Below, piece by piece: positions 16,568-27,900 of a stretch of DNA of 64,000 nt. This stretch comes from Kistimonas scapharcae (lineage in GTDB: Bacteria > Pseudomonadota > Gammaproteobacteria > Pseudomonadales > Endozoicomonadaceae). The notes beneath the pieces were generated by a model, which did no database searches, was not told the DNA's origin, and saw only the letters and a program-made list of their open reading frames with translations. Position 1 is the first letter of the stretch; each line of letters begins with the position of its first letter. The DNA lies in assembly GCF_039540975.1 (NCBI RefSeq), contig NZ_BAABFL010000481.1, forward strand, positions 62,001 through 126,000. The letters run 5' to 3'. Both the position numbers and the translations under genes were made by a program.

Positions 16568-18727
16568 ATGGATGCTTTTGACTCGCCTGATAAGGCATCA
16601 GAGACGACGCTGCCAGCTACGTCCCTGCTGACCTGCATGGTTGCCATGACCAAAATGCTGGGCAAGCCGCTCAGTGCCGAATCCCTGACCGCAGGACTGC
16701 CGATCAAGGAACACAGCCTGACCCCCGGCCTGTTTATCCGTGCTGCTGAACGGGCCGGTTTCTCCTCACGGATGCTGGATCGTAAGCCGGATGAGTTGAG
16801 CAGCCTGATTTGTCCTGCCGTGTTCCTGTTCAGCGAAGACTCCGGCTGTATCCTCACAGACGTCAACAAGGCGAACAAGGAAGCCACTATAACCCTGCTC
16901 CATGTTGATGAACCTGAAACCCGGGTCGTGTCGTTTGAAGAGCTGGAAGCGGCCGGCAATGGCTCTATCCTGTTGATCAAACGGCGGCTGGAGCATGACA
17001 GCCGTACGCCGGAAGTCCTGAAGCAGAAACAGTCCCACTGGTTTTGGGGAACGATTCTCCGGTCGGTACCGATTTACCGGGATGTGCTGGTGGCCTCATT
17101 CGTGATCAATATGCTGGCGCTGGTCAGTCCGTTCTTTGTCATGAATGTCTATGACCGGGTTGTGCCCAATAACGCGATAGAAACCCTGTGGATGCTGTCT
17201 ATCGGGGGACTGATTGCCTTCACCTTCGACTTTATCCTGAAGTGGCTCCGTTCCTACTGTATTGATGTGGCGGGCAAAAAATCCGACATCCTGCTCTCGG
17301 CCAGTATCATGGAGCATGTGCTGGGACTGGAGATAGCGGCCAAGCCGGCATCCGTGGGCAGTTTTGCCAAGAGCATGCAGGAGTTTGAAAGTATCCGGGA
17401 GTTCATCACCTCATCCACGACCACCACCCTGATTGATATCCCGTTTACGGTCTTGTTGTTGCTGGCCATCGCCATGGTCGGCGGCCCCATCGCCCTGGTG
17501 CCGATAGTGGGGATCATTGCCATCCTGACCTACAGTTTCCTGATCCAGAAACCGCTGAAAGAATCCATTGAAAAGACCTATCGCGCCTCAGCACAGAAAA
17601 ATGCCAGCCTGATCGAGAACCTCACGGCGCTGGAATCGCTGCGCCTCTATGGGGCGGAATCCCAGATGCAGCATACCTGGGAAAGCTCGGTCGGCCATAT
17701 CTCCCGCTGGAGTATGAAAGGGAAGCAGCTGAGTAACTCTGCCAGCCTGTTTGCCGGGTTTGTCCAGAGCAGTGCCACCATTCTGATTGTTCTGGTCGGG
17801 GTTTACCTGATCAGTGCCGGCGAGGCGAGCATGGGCGCGCTGATCGCCACGGTCATGTTGTCCGGTCGCGCCATGGGGCCGATGGTTCAGGTCGCCAGCC
17901 TCTCGACCCGTTACAACCAGGCCAAGGCTGCCCTGGAAGGCTTGCAGAAGGTCATGGATATGCCTAAGGAGCGTAATCCGGAGAAAGCCTATCTGCACCT
18001 GGATCATTGCCGGGGTGAACTTGAGATCAATAACCTCTCGTTCACCTATGCCGAGCAACCGGTACCGGCGATCAGGGATCTCACGATCAAGATTGAAGGG
18101 GGCGAAAAAGTGGGGCTGATAGGCCGGGTGGGTTCCGGGAAATCGACCCTCGCCAAGTTATTGCCAGGCCTGTACAAACCCTCAGAAGGGTTAATCCGGC
18201 TGGATGGTATTGATATCAACCAGGTGGATCCGGCTGAGCGTCAGCGCCTGATTGGCTGTGTGCCGCAGGACATGAACCTGTTCTTCGGAACGGTCAAGCA
18301 CAACATTACCCTGGGTGCGGAAGATGTCGATATGGGGCGGGTTGCTGAAGTCGCCAAAATTGCCTGTGTCACGGATTTTGTGAACCTGCATCCCGAAGGT
18401 ATGGATATGCCGGTGGCTGAGCGTGGCGCTAACCTGTCAGGTGGGCAGCGCCAGGCCGTGATTCTGGCCCGGTCCCTGCTGCTGGATCCACCGATCCTGA
18501 TCCTGGATGAGCCGACCAGCGCCATGGATCAGGTGACGGAAGCCAAGGTCATTGCCAACATCAAGGAACACTGCAAGGACAAGACGATTATTCTCATCAC
18601 TCACCGTACATCACTGCTGGGGCTGGTGGATAAGCTGGCCGTGCTGGATCACGGTGCGTTAGTTGCGTATGGAGCCAAGGATGGCGTTATCGAAGCAATT
18701 AAGAACGGTAAAATACCGTTTCATTAA
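16568..18727 (+). CDS. Type I secretion ABC transporter, LapB/LssB type
   Basis: Inner-membrane permease fused to an ATPase that drives one-step export of RTX adhesins. The 719-residue protein has an N-terminal C39-like domain (residues 1-135) without the catalytic Cys-His arrangement of true bacteriocin peptidases, so it should bind rather than cut substrate. It then has about six membrane helices (residues 165-430) and a nucleotide-binding domain with Walker A GRVGSGKST, signature LSGGQRQA and Walker B ILILDEPTS. It is followed by an overlapping HlyD gene, a TolC-type gene and two giant C-terminal-signal adhesins, its evident cargo. Confidence 0.94.
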   Translation: MDAFDSPDKASETTLPATSLLTCMVAMTKMLGKPLSAESLTAGLPIKEHSLTPGLFIRAAERAGFSSRMLDRKPDELSSLICPAVFLFSEDSGCILTDVNKANKEATITLLHVDEPETRVVSFEELEAAGNGSILLIKRRLEHDSRTPEVLKQKQSHWFWGTILRSVPIYRDVLVASFVINMLALVSPFFVMNVYDRVVPNNAIETLWMLSIGGLIAFTFDFILKWLRSYCIDVAGKKSDILLSASIMEHVLGLEIAAKPASVGSFAKSMQEFESIREFITSSTTTTLIDIPFTVLLLLAIAMVGGPIALVPIVGIIAILTYSFLIQKPLKESIEKTYRASAQKNASLIENLTALESLRLYGAESQMQHTWESSVGHISRWSMKGKQLSNSASLFAGFVQSSATILIVLVGVYLISAGEASMGALIATVMLSGRAMGPMVQVASLSTRYNQAKAALEGLQKVMDMPKERNPEKAYLHLDHCRGELEINNLSFTYAEQPVPAIRDLTIKIEGGEKVGLIGRVGSGKSTLAKLLPGLYKPSEGLIRLDGIDINQVDPAERQRLIGCVPQDMNLFFGTVKHNITLGAEDVDMGRVAEVAKIACVTDFVNLHPEGMDMPVAERGANLSGGQRQAVILARSLLLDPPILILDEPTSAMDQVTEAKVIANIKEHCKDKTIILITHRTSLLGLVDKLAVLDHGALVAYGAKDGVIEAIKNGKIPFH

Positions 18728-20138
18728 AACGCGGCGGCAGTTCTGGAGCAGTCCGGTTGGTCGTGCGCTTCGCCCTTATTTTCCCCGTTTCCGGAAGAAG
18801 GGAGCGGAGCAACGGTATTGGCTGCGCACACCGCCGGAATTGCAGTTCATGTCCGAGTCCAGTGCGGCCATGCTACTCAATACGGCGTATCTCACGCGGT
18901 TGCTGATTCTTGGGCTGGCTGCCTTCCTGTTATCTGCGACCATCTGGGCCGCCTTGACCGAACTGGATGAAATCACCCGGGGGCAGGGTAAGGTGATTCC
19001 GTCTTCCCGATTGCAGGTGGTACAGAACCTGGAAGGCGGCATTGTTGAAGATATCTTTGTCGGCGAGGGGGACGAAGTCAAACTCCACCAGCCGTTGATG
19101 GAGCTGGATGATACCCAGTTTGCCTCCAATTTCCGTGAAAAAGAGCTGGACTATTTCAGCAACCTGGCCCGGGCGTCGCGCCTGAAGGCGGAGCTGGAGC
19201 ACCATGAAACGCTGGTATTCCCCGGCGAACTGGAAGACTACGAAAATTACCGAACCCGGGAGCAGCAGTTATTCCAGAACCGTCGCAGTGCCCACGAGGC
19301 GGAGCTGAGTGTGATCCGCCAGCAGCAGCGCCAGGCGGTGCAGGAACTGACAACCATCCGGGCACAGTTGAAGATTCTTGAGAAGAATTACCTGCTGTCC
19401 AAGCAGGAGTTTGAGATGACGGAGCCGCTGACCGAAAAAGGCATTGTCTCGAAGGTCCAGTTGCTGAGGCTGGAGCAGGAGGTCAATGACCTGGCGTCCC
19501 AGAAAGAAAATGCCGAACTGTCGATCCCGAGACTGGAAGCGGCGCGGGACGAAATCCAGGACCGGATCGCCGAAGTCGAGCTGAAATACCGTTCAGAAAC
19601 CCTCGAATCTCTGAAGGAAGTTGAAGTGGTGCTGGATCAGCTGGAAGAGGCGAGAAAATCCCTCGGAGACCGGGTGTCACGGACCATCATTCGTTCACCG
19701 GTCAATGGCATTATCCAGAAATTGCATATCAATACGCGCGGTGGTGTTGTGGACCCCGGCATGGATCTGGTGGATATCATCCCGATCGGGGATTCCCTGG
19801 AAGTGGAAATGATGGTCAGCCCCCGGGATATCGCGTTTATCCGGGTTGGACTCAAGGCGGTGGTCAAACTGACGGCCTATGACTTCACGATTTACGGCGG
19901 ACTGGACGGTGAAGTCGTCCATATCAGTGCCGATACCATACAGAATGAGAAGGGTGAAGCCTTTTATATCGTCAAAATCAAAACCCATGAGTCGCATCTT
20001 GGGGGTATCGACAAGCCGTTGCCGATCATGTCCGGCATGCAGGCGGAAGTGGATATCATCACGGGGCAGAAAAGTCTGCTGGCTTATCTGATGAAGCCGA
20101 TTCTCAGGGCCAAGAGCCGGGCCTTTACGGAACGTTAA
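18681..20138 (+). CDS. HlyD-family type I secretion adaptor (LapC-like)
   Basis: Periplasmic membrane-fusion protein bridging the ABC transporter and the outer-membrane channel, 485 residues from the chosen start. It has one N-terminal transmembrane helix (LLILGLAAFLLSATIWAAL), an N-terminal lipoyl-like half GKVIPSSRLQVVQNLEGGIV, a long coiled coil rich in Leu/Glu/Gln, and the second half SPVNGIIQKLHINTRGGVV. The RTX-type signature is present near DYITGQKSLLAYLMKPI (reads VDIITGQKSLLAYLMKPI). The ATG at 18681 has GGAG 6 bases upstream; an ATG at 18669 and a TTG at 18663 are also in frame. The start overlaps the end of the ABC gene by about 47 bases, implying coupling. Confidence 0.93.
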   Translation: MALSKQLRTVKYRFIKTRRQFWSSPVGRALRPYFPRFRKKGAEQRYWLRTPPELQFMSESSAAMLLNTAYLTRLLILGLAAFLLSATIWAALTELDEITRGQGKVIPSSRLQVVQNLEGGIVEDIFVGEGDEVKLHQPLMELDDTQFASNFREKELDYFSNLARASRLKAELEHHETLVFPGELEDYENYRTREQQLFQNRRSAHEAELSVIRQQQRQAVQELTTIRAQLKILEKNYLLSKQEFEMTEPLTEKGIVSKVQLLRLEQEVNDLASQKENAELSIPRLEAARDEIQDRIAEVELKYRSETLESLKEVEVVLDQLEEARKSLGDRVSRTIIRSPVNGIIQKLHINTRGGVVDPGMDLVDIIPIGDSLEVEMMVSPRDIAFIRVGLKAVVKLTAYDFTIYGGLDGEVVHISADTIQNEKGEAFYIVKIKTHESHLGGIDKPLPIMSGMQAEVDIITGQKSLLAYLMKPILRAKSRAFTER

Positions 20139-20277
20139 AAAGGCGGATAAAGAGAATTTGAACACTGGCAGTCAGACACTGCCATGACAGCGAGGATACG
20201 CTGTTATCACATTGACCTTGTGAATGGATGTGTAGAAGTCATTGCATGGGTTAAGGAAAGCAAGCAGGGATGCTGTG

Positions 20278-21594
20278 ATGACACGATACACAAGACTACT
20301 TCAGGTTGCGTCGTTTCTGTTGCTATGCACGGGTAGCCATGTTGCTCTTGCTGATGAATCGATCACGCTGAAAGGGTTGATCGGGGAAATCCTGGACGGC
20401 CATCCGGATGTCATGGCCGCCTACAACCGCATGCAGGCTGAAAAGGCCGGTTACAAGCAGGCCAGGGCCGGTAAATTGCCTACGCTGGACCTGTCAAGCG
20501 GATGGGGTAAGCAGCGACGTAACAGTTCGACGACCCGGTCCAGTGGCAATGAAGATACCCACATGACCCGCCAGGAGCTGTCACTCAGTTTGCGTCAGCC
20601 CCTGTTTGAAGGGGAGGCTATCGACAACCGCATTGAGCAATCCAGCCATCTTTATCAGGCCCGACGCCAGGAATGGCTGAATGCGGCGCAGGATACCGCG
20701 TTGTCGATTGCCGAAGTGTATTTCACGTTGCTGGAAAAGCGTCGGCAGCTGGAACTGGCTGAAGAAAACTATGGCATTCATGAAAAAACCCATGACCAGA
20801 TCCGGCAGCGGGTTGAACAGGGACTGGCCAGCAAAGCCGACCTCTCTCAGATGGAAGGCCGGACGGCCCGTGCCGCCGCGAACCTGATGGTCGCTCGCAA
20901 TAATCTGGATGATGCCGTCAGCCAGTTTTTATCGGTGACCGACCGGTTGCCCGGTAAACTCTTACCCCCTCAGATGGACAAAGCGCTACCGTATCGCACC
21001 CTGGGGGCCGCGAGGCAACTGCTTATCATGCATCCCCAGATGCAGGTGGCCAACCTGGAGGTTGAGGCCACAGAGAATGCCTACCAGGTCAGCCTGGCGA
21101 GTTACTATCCGTCGTTGAACCTGGAAGTGGACCGGAGCTGGAGTCATGACACTGACGGGGTCAAGGCCAGTGATGATAATTTCCAGGCAATACTCAGGAT
21201 ACGTTACAACCTCTTCCGCGGCGGTGCAGACAAGGCCGCGGTCAGTGAATCGGCCTACCGGATGGCGGAGCGGGAGGAGATCCGTGAAAAGGTACGGCGT
21301 CAGCTCAATGAAGTGCTGGAGTTGTCCTGGTCATCCTACCGCTACCTCGAAAAGCAGATGCCCTTCCTGGAGACCCATGTCAAGGCCAGCCGGAAGACTC
21401 AGTCAGCCTATGAGGAGCAGTTTTCCCTTGGACAGCGTGGTCTGCTTGATCTGCTCGACAGCGCCAATGAATTGTTTCAGGCCCAACAGGCCTACACCTC
21501 AGCCCATTATGAACTCTTATACGCACGGTTGGAGTTACTGAGTGCAACCGGCGACCTGCTTCCATGGCTTAATATCCCGCTTAAGGATGAGTGA
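20278..21594 (+). CDS. TolC-family outer-membrane channel of the type I secretion system
   Basis: Trimeric beta-barrel/alpha-tunnel exit duct, 438 residues from the chosen start. The ATG at 20278 gives a clear signal peptide (TRYTRLLQVASFLLLCTGSHVALA, cleaved before DESITL); an in-frame TTG at 20242 would extend it unnaturally. Two long repeats of the outer-membrane efflux-protein family are visible, with QELSLSLRQPLFEGEAID at about residue 98 and ILRIRYNLFRGGADKAAV at about residue 304. It is separated from the adaptor gene by 139 bases containing a small hairpin without a T tract, so it may lie in the same transcript. Confidence 0.92.
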   Translation: MTRYTRLLQVASFLLLCTGSHVALADESITLKGLIGEILDGHPDVMAAYNRMQAEKAGYKQARAGKLPTLDLSSGWGKQRRNSSTTRSSGNEDTHMTRQELSLSLRQPLFEGEAIDNRIEQSSHLYQARRQEWLNAAQDTALSIAEVYFTLLEKRRQLELAEENYGIHEKTHDQIRQRVEQGLASKADLSQMEGRTARAAANLMVARNNLDDAVSQFLSVTDRLPGKLLPPQMDKALPYRTLGAARQLLIMHPQMQVANLEVEATENAYQVSLASYYPSLNLEVDRSWSHDTDGVKASDDNFQAILRIRYNLFRGGADKAAVSESAYRMAEREEIREKVRRQLNEVLELSWSSYRYLEKQMPFLETHVKASRKTQSAYEEQFSLGQRGLLDLLDSANELFQAQQAYTSAHYELLYARLELLSATGDLLPWLNIPLKDE

Positions 21595-21946
21595 GCCAGC
21601 CAGTCCATACTCACTTTGGAACAGAGAGAATTTTTATCAGAAATGGCGATAACGGCCTGTGATAAATAGGCGTTTCGTTATTCTCACTTTGATGTGTCAT
21701 TGGTAATTACAATCCTGTCTAAAAACGGCCTGCCTGATTGTGTTGTCTCGCATTTTGCCCCTTAACCAGCGTTTATCATTAGGTAAATAGGCCACTTGTT
21801 TGTGGAAGGAAGGGCTTTGACCGTTTAGCTGGGGGACATTTCTTTCAACCGGTGTGACGACCGGGCGTATTGTTATGCAGAGTGACGGATCAGGGCTGTT
21901 GTTCCTAGCAGTTCCGTAAACAGCAGTCAGTGTCAGCGGAGGATGT
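21595..21946 (+). other. 352-base leader upstream of the first giant adhesin
   Basis: No credible gene here. It separates the exporter genes from adhesin 1 and probably holds the adhesin promoter and a long leader. There is a short AT-rich stretch around 21650-21720 and 21765-21790, but I could not single out a convincing -35/-10 pair. A strong ribosome-binding site (GCGGAGG at 21936-21942) precedes the adhesin ATG at 21947. Confidence 0.5.
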
Positions 21947-24900
21947 ATGGCTGATAAAGAAGCCAGGGAACCGGAAAACCAGAACAAAGACGAATCCCAG
22001 CCCCGGGAGGGTGCGCCTCAGCAGGCACCCACTGACGGGCAATCCCATCAGCAACCGGATGAGGATGCGCTGGACCAGGCGGTGGTTCTGGGGGCGGATC
22101 AGTATGATAAGAGCGCCATCCGGCGCGATGGCCTTCAGCGCCCTGGTGAACCTGAGCCGGAAGAGGCGCAGGGCCGCACGGCGGCATTAAACCGTGACCA
22201 GTACAGTCAGTCAGAGATCAACCAGCCCGCCGCTGAGATGGATACCACGCTCACGCGGCGAAGTGATCCGGAGTCCCGGAAAGAGGAACCCGAGCAACAG
22301 GAAGAATCCCTCGGGCGTACCACGGCCCTGAACCGGGACCAGTACAGCCAGTCAGCGATCAACCAGCCTTCCACGAATACCGAGACTTCCACGCCACGAC
22401 GCAGTGAGCCGACCTCCCGTGTCAGCGGCACCCAGAAACCGGAAGCGGATACCTTCCACTCTCAGATGCCCAAGGTTGACCGGACGGAAGAAAGTGTCCT
22501 GATCGTCCAGGAACCCTCGGTGCGGGTGGTGATCGGAGAGCGCGGCGGGCCGGCCCCGGTACAGCGTGTTGAGGCCAAAGAACCGACCGCCGAGGAGAGC
22601 AGCGCCCCTGAACCGGCGGCCCGGGTCAACCAGGCGCCGGTGGCCCATGCCGACCGTGGCGAGGGGCGAGCCGACAGCCAGTTTGAGATTGATGTGCTGG
22701 CCAACGACACGGATGGCAACGCCGATGATACGCCCGCCACCTTCACCCTGGACCAGGTGCAGATTGTCGGTCATACCGGCCCGGCGGGCGCCGGGCAGGT
22801 CACGATAGTCAACAACCGGCTGGTTTTTACCCCGGGCACGGATTTCGATGCATTGGCCGAAGGGGAAACCGCGACGGTCACCGTGCGTTACCAGATGTCG
22901 GACGATGAGGGGGCCAGTGCGTCATCCACGGCGACGGTGATTGTCACTGGGGTCAATGCCGCTCCTGATGCAGCGGACGATACCCTGCTGGTACAGGAAG
23001 GCGGCAGCCACACGTTTACGGTGGCGGACTTTGGTTTCCGTGATATCGATACCAGCGATACCCTGCAGTCGGTCACGATTACCCGGTTGCCAGCAGCGGG
23101 TAGCCTGATCCTCAACAATGAGGCCGTCACGGCCGGGCAGGTGATCACGGCTGCGGAACTGGCCGCCCTGACCTTTACGCCGGCAGCCAATGCCAATGGC
23201 GACGGTTATGCCGACCTGCAGTTCACGGTCAGTGACGGACGGGCCGACAGCCCGGTTCGGACACTCACCATTGCTGTCGGTGAAGTGAATGATGCACCCA
23301 CCGCGCAGGATAAAACCCTCAGCATTAACGAAGACGGCAGCCATACGTTTGCCGCGACGGATTTTGGTTTCAATGACATTGATACCGGCGACACCCTCCA
23401 ATCCGTGACCATTACACGACTACCGTCTGTTGGTAGTCTGACGCTGAACGATACGCCGGTCTCACTGAATCAGGTAATTACAGCCTCCGGTATCGGTAAC
23501 CTGAAATATGCCCCGGCAGCGCATGCCAGTGGCAACCGTTATGCCGACCTACAGTTTACAGTCAGCGATGGTGAACTCAGCAGTAGCGCACAAACAGTGA
23601 CGTTTAATGTCACGGCAGTGACGGATGCACCAACCATTGCTCTGGATAATGATGTCTTGGCATTTGATGAAGAACTGATTGCAGATACCGATGATCAGGC
23701 GGCATGGGATGTAACAGGTTCTGCAGCATTCTGGTCTGGCGATAGGCTGGTCATGAATGCGGGTGATACGCCTGTGAGTGGCGTTATCGAACAGTCTTTC
23801 ACGGTACATCAGGCCATTAATTATGCCCTGACTTTCAATTATCAGGCGGTGAATACGAATCCTGTCAGCACACGGGTTGATATCATCAATGAGGCGACAG
23901 GCACAGTCCTGGCCTCACAAACCATCAGTGCTTCTTCAACGGTTTTCAGACAGCTGTCATTAGACTTCAATGCCAACTTTTCAGGAACGGCCATTCTGCG
24001 TCTGACGGATGTTAGCACAACGGGTGATGGCCGGAATATGGTGTTGGAAGATTTCAGCCTGATGGCCAATACCGTGGATAATCCGGGCGTGTTGCCGCGT
24101 GTTACAGGCGTTGAAGATCAGGCGATAGCGGTGGATCTTGCGGTAGCAACACCGGATGTGGATGGCTCGGAAACCCTGGCCATAGAATTAAGCGGTATAC
24201 CCTCTGGCGTTGTACTGGGTGATGGTACTAATACGCTGACGTCTACTGGCGCAGCCATTGATGTATCGGACTGGGATCTGGGCAGCCTGACCCTGACGCC
24301 GCCGGCAAACAGCCACGATGATTTCACCTTCACCGTGAAAGCGACCGCCACGGAAACGGCGACGGGCGCCACGAATGTCACCAATCAGGCACTCACTGTC
24401 CATATCGAAGCGGTCAATGATGCACCGACCGCGCAGGATAAAACCCTCAGCGTCAACGAGGATGGCAGCCATACGTTTGTTGCCGGGGATTTTGGCTTTG
24501 CTGATGTCGACACGGGCGACACCCTCCAATCTGTGACGATTACACGACTGCCATCTGTGGGTAGCCTGACGCTGAATGATTCGCCGGTCACACTCAACCA
24601 GGTCATAACAGCCGCCAATATCGGTAACCTGAAATATGCACCGGCAGCGCACGCCAGTGGCAACAGTTATGCGGACCTGCAGTTTACAGTCAGCGATGGT
24701 GAACTCAGCAGTAGTGCTCAAACGGTAACGTTCAATGTCACGCCGGTGACCGATGCCCCAACGGTTGAGTTGAATAACGACGTATACGGAGACCTGTCGC
24801 TGGATACTAACCTGATCAGCAACGGGCAATTTGCGACGAATTCTGACTGGACATTGTCGGGCAGTGTTGGCATTTCCCCATCACGCCAGAGCCTGGGGTT

Positions 24901-27900
24901 TAGTGGCGGTGAGTCACCCGTAACGGGTGTGGCAGAGCAAACCTTTGCCATTCATCCGGATATCAACTATTCGTTGAGTCTGGGATTTGCCAGTGCCAAT
25001 ACGAATCCGGTTTCTGGACGCATAGAAATCATTGATGTGGATTCGGGTACGGTACTGGCCAGTCAGAATGTGAATACGAGTAGCCCAACGTATCAGACGC
25101 TGAATCTCGATTTCACCGGCATTGCTACAGGCAATGCAATGATTCGGATTACAGATACTACGGCGATTACCAACAGCCGGGATCTCTATGTTGATAATGT
25201 GTCCATTCAGGCAACCAGTGCCAATAACAGCCATATATCGACAGGCGTAGGCCTTTACGTTCAGGAAGACCAGGTCATTGTCGTTGATCTTGATGTCGCC
25301 ACACAGGATAGTGATGGTTCGGAAACCCTGGCCTTTGAGTTAAGCGGTATTCCCTCCGGCGTCGTGCTGAGCGATGGAACTAATACATTGACGTCTACTG
25401 GCACAGTGATCGATGTGTCTGACTGGAACCTGGGCAGCCTGACCCTGACGCCGCCGGCCAACAATCATGATGATTTCACCTTCACCGTGAAAGCGACCGC
25501 CACGGAAACGGCGACTAGCACGACGAATGTCACCACCCAGGCGATCAATGTCCATATCGAAGCGGTGAATGATCCGCCCGTCATTGCCGAAGGCGATACC
25601 GTGGACACCAGCGCCGCCTTCGTATTCTCGGAAGGTTCCGGCACCACGGTGGCTGACCAGAGTGGCAACGATAACGGGATGACCTTGTCCGGCAGCGCGA
25701 CCTGGGGCACCGGGCATGATGGCACAGGCAACGCCCTGGAAATGGACGGGAGCAGTTCTGCTGCCATCAATGGTTTGGAAACCGGTGGCGCCATGACGGT
25801 TGCCGCCTGGGTTGAGTTTGATGCAACGGGCAACTGGGCACGGATTATTGACTTTGGCAATGGCGCCGCCCAACACAATATTGTGCTGGGATCCAACATC
25901 GAAAACGGCCTCGGTGTTCATATCTATAACGGTACGGGGCAGCGTATCGGCCAGTTGGAAGTGCCGGATGTCATTGCCGCCAACCAGTGGGCGCATGTGG
26001 CCTTTACCATTGATGATGCCGGGCAGATAACGCTGTATGTGGATGGCGCGTCGGTCGGGACTGCGACCATGACAACCGGTGCCCCACCGGAGGTACTGGT
26101 CAGAAGTAATAACCTCGTGGGAGCCGATAACTGGAATGCGAATCAGCGGCTGGACGGCCGGTTGGACGACCTGATGATAGTGAATGAGTCATTAGATGCC
26201 AACCAGATCAGCAACCTCTATCAGGCCAGTGAACTGAGCGATTTCATTGATGCCCATTTCACCCTGGATGAAAACAGCGCCAACGGTACGGTGGTCGGGC
26301 AGGTCTCCGGCAGTGATACGGAAGATGGCACCAATGTGACTTATTCTCTGGCGGACAACGCCGGAGGCCGCTTCGCCATCAACAGCACCACCGGTGAGAT
26401 CACCGTTGCCGACAGCAACCTCCTTGACCATGAAACCGACGGCAGCCATACCCTGCGGGTGCGGGTGACTGATTCCGGCGGGCTGAGCAGTGAACGGGAT
26501 TTTGTGGTGCAGGTGGCGGATGTCAATGAGGCGATCAGTGATCTGACATTCACACCGGATGCCGCCCATGCCATTAGTGCACCTGTCGCTGACCATGAAT
26601 GGCATTTCGACAACAGTTATGACAGTGAGGCTGGCAGCCAGGCTTTTACCGGTGCTACGCCGACCTTCACGACAGGACCCAACAGCCACGTAGCCAATGC
26701 GGTGGAGTTTGACGGCAGTGCGATGGATTTCAAGGTTCCGCTGGATGTGTCGGAAACGGCCTATACCGTGTCGTTCTGGTTCCGGGCGGACAATGCCGGC
26801 GGGTTGCTGCAGATTCAGGCCAGTGCCCAGACGTCCCATGACCGAAACATTTTCCTCAATGCCGATGGCACGATCTCTTCCCGGCTCTGGTCTGAGGAAA
26901 CCGTTACCAGTGCGTCAGGTGAAACCTATAACGATGGCCAGTGGCACCATGTTGTCCATACTTTTGGCGGCAGTGTCGGTGGCCAGGTGTTGTATGTTGA
27001 CGGTGAGGCTGTCGCCACTGGTTCGAAGGTGTCCTCAAGTTTCACGTCACAGACTCATTTGCGGCTCGGTTATTCAACCAGTGGGAATACCCATCTGGAC
27101 GGTGCCATCGGAGGTCTGCAGGTATTTGAACAGGCGGTTACAGCTAATGATGTCCAATTGTTAATGGGGAGTGTGGATGCTGTTATCGATGAAAATACGA
27201 CGGCAGCCGTCACCATCGGCACTCTGTCACTGGTTGACCCTGACAATGTGGATGAAGCTTTTGGCCAGCATAATTATACGGTGTCGGATAACCGGTTCGA
27301 GGTCGTCAATGGCGAACTGCGCCTGAAAGCGGCGCAGTCGCTGGACCATGAGACCGAATCGTCCATCAATGTCACGGTGACCGCCACCGACAACAACAAC
27401 ACCGGTTTTTCCCGCAGCGAGACCTTCACAATTCTGGTGCAGGATGTTAACGAAGCACCCACCGCGCAGGACAAGACGCTGTCACTCAATGAGGATGAGA
27501 GCCACACGTTTGCGGCCGCCGATTTTGGTTTCAGTGATGTGGACGATGGCGACAGCCTGCAGTCAGTGACCATCACCCGGTTGCCGTCTGATGGTAGCCT
27601 GACCTTGAATGATGTCGCTGTCACTGCCAACGAGGTGATTACGGCAGCCGATCTGGGGAATCTCAAGTACACACCCGCCGCTAATGCCCATGGCACCGGT
27701 TATGCCGACCTGCAGTTTACGGCGAGTGATGGGACAGCCGACAGCGGCGTACAGACGCTGACCTTTGATGTAGCCTCCGTCAATGATGCCCCCGACATCT
27801 CGGCGACGGTGGATCCGGCACGGGCAACCACCGGGCCGACGGCGGATCATGCATGGAATTTCGACAACAGCTATGACAGTGAGGCGGGCGGCCAGGCCTT

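Noticed and set aside
20165..20183. Hairpin between adaptor and channel genes as a terminator
   Set aside because: The stem is 7 bp and there is no T tract, so readthrough into the TolC-type gene is more likely.
21947..22620. LapA-type N-terminal retention module with a LapG cleavage site
   Set aside because: No TAAG-like di-alanine site or LapA-like helical retention domain was found in either adhesin N-terminus.
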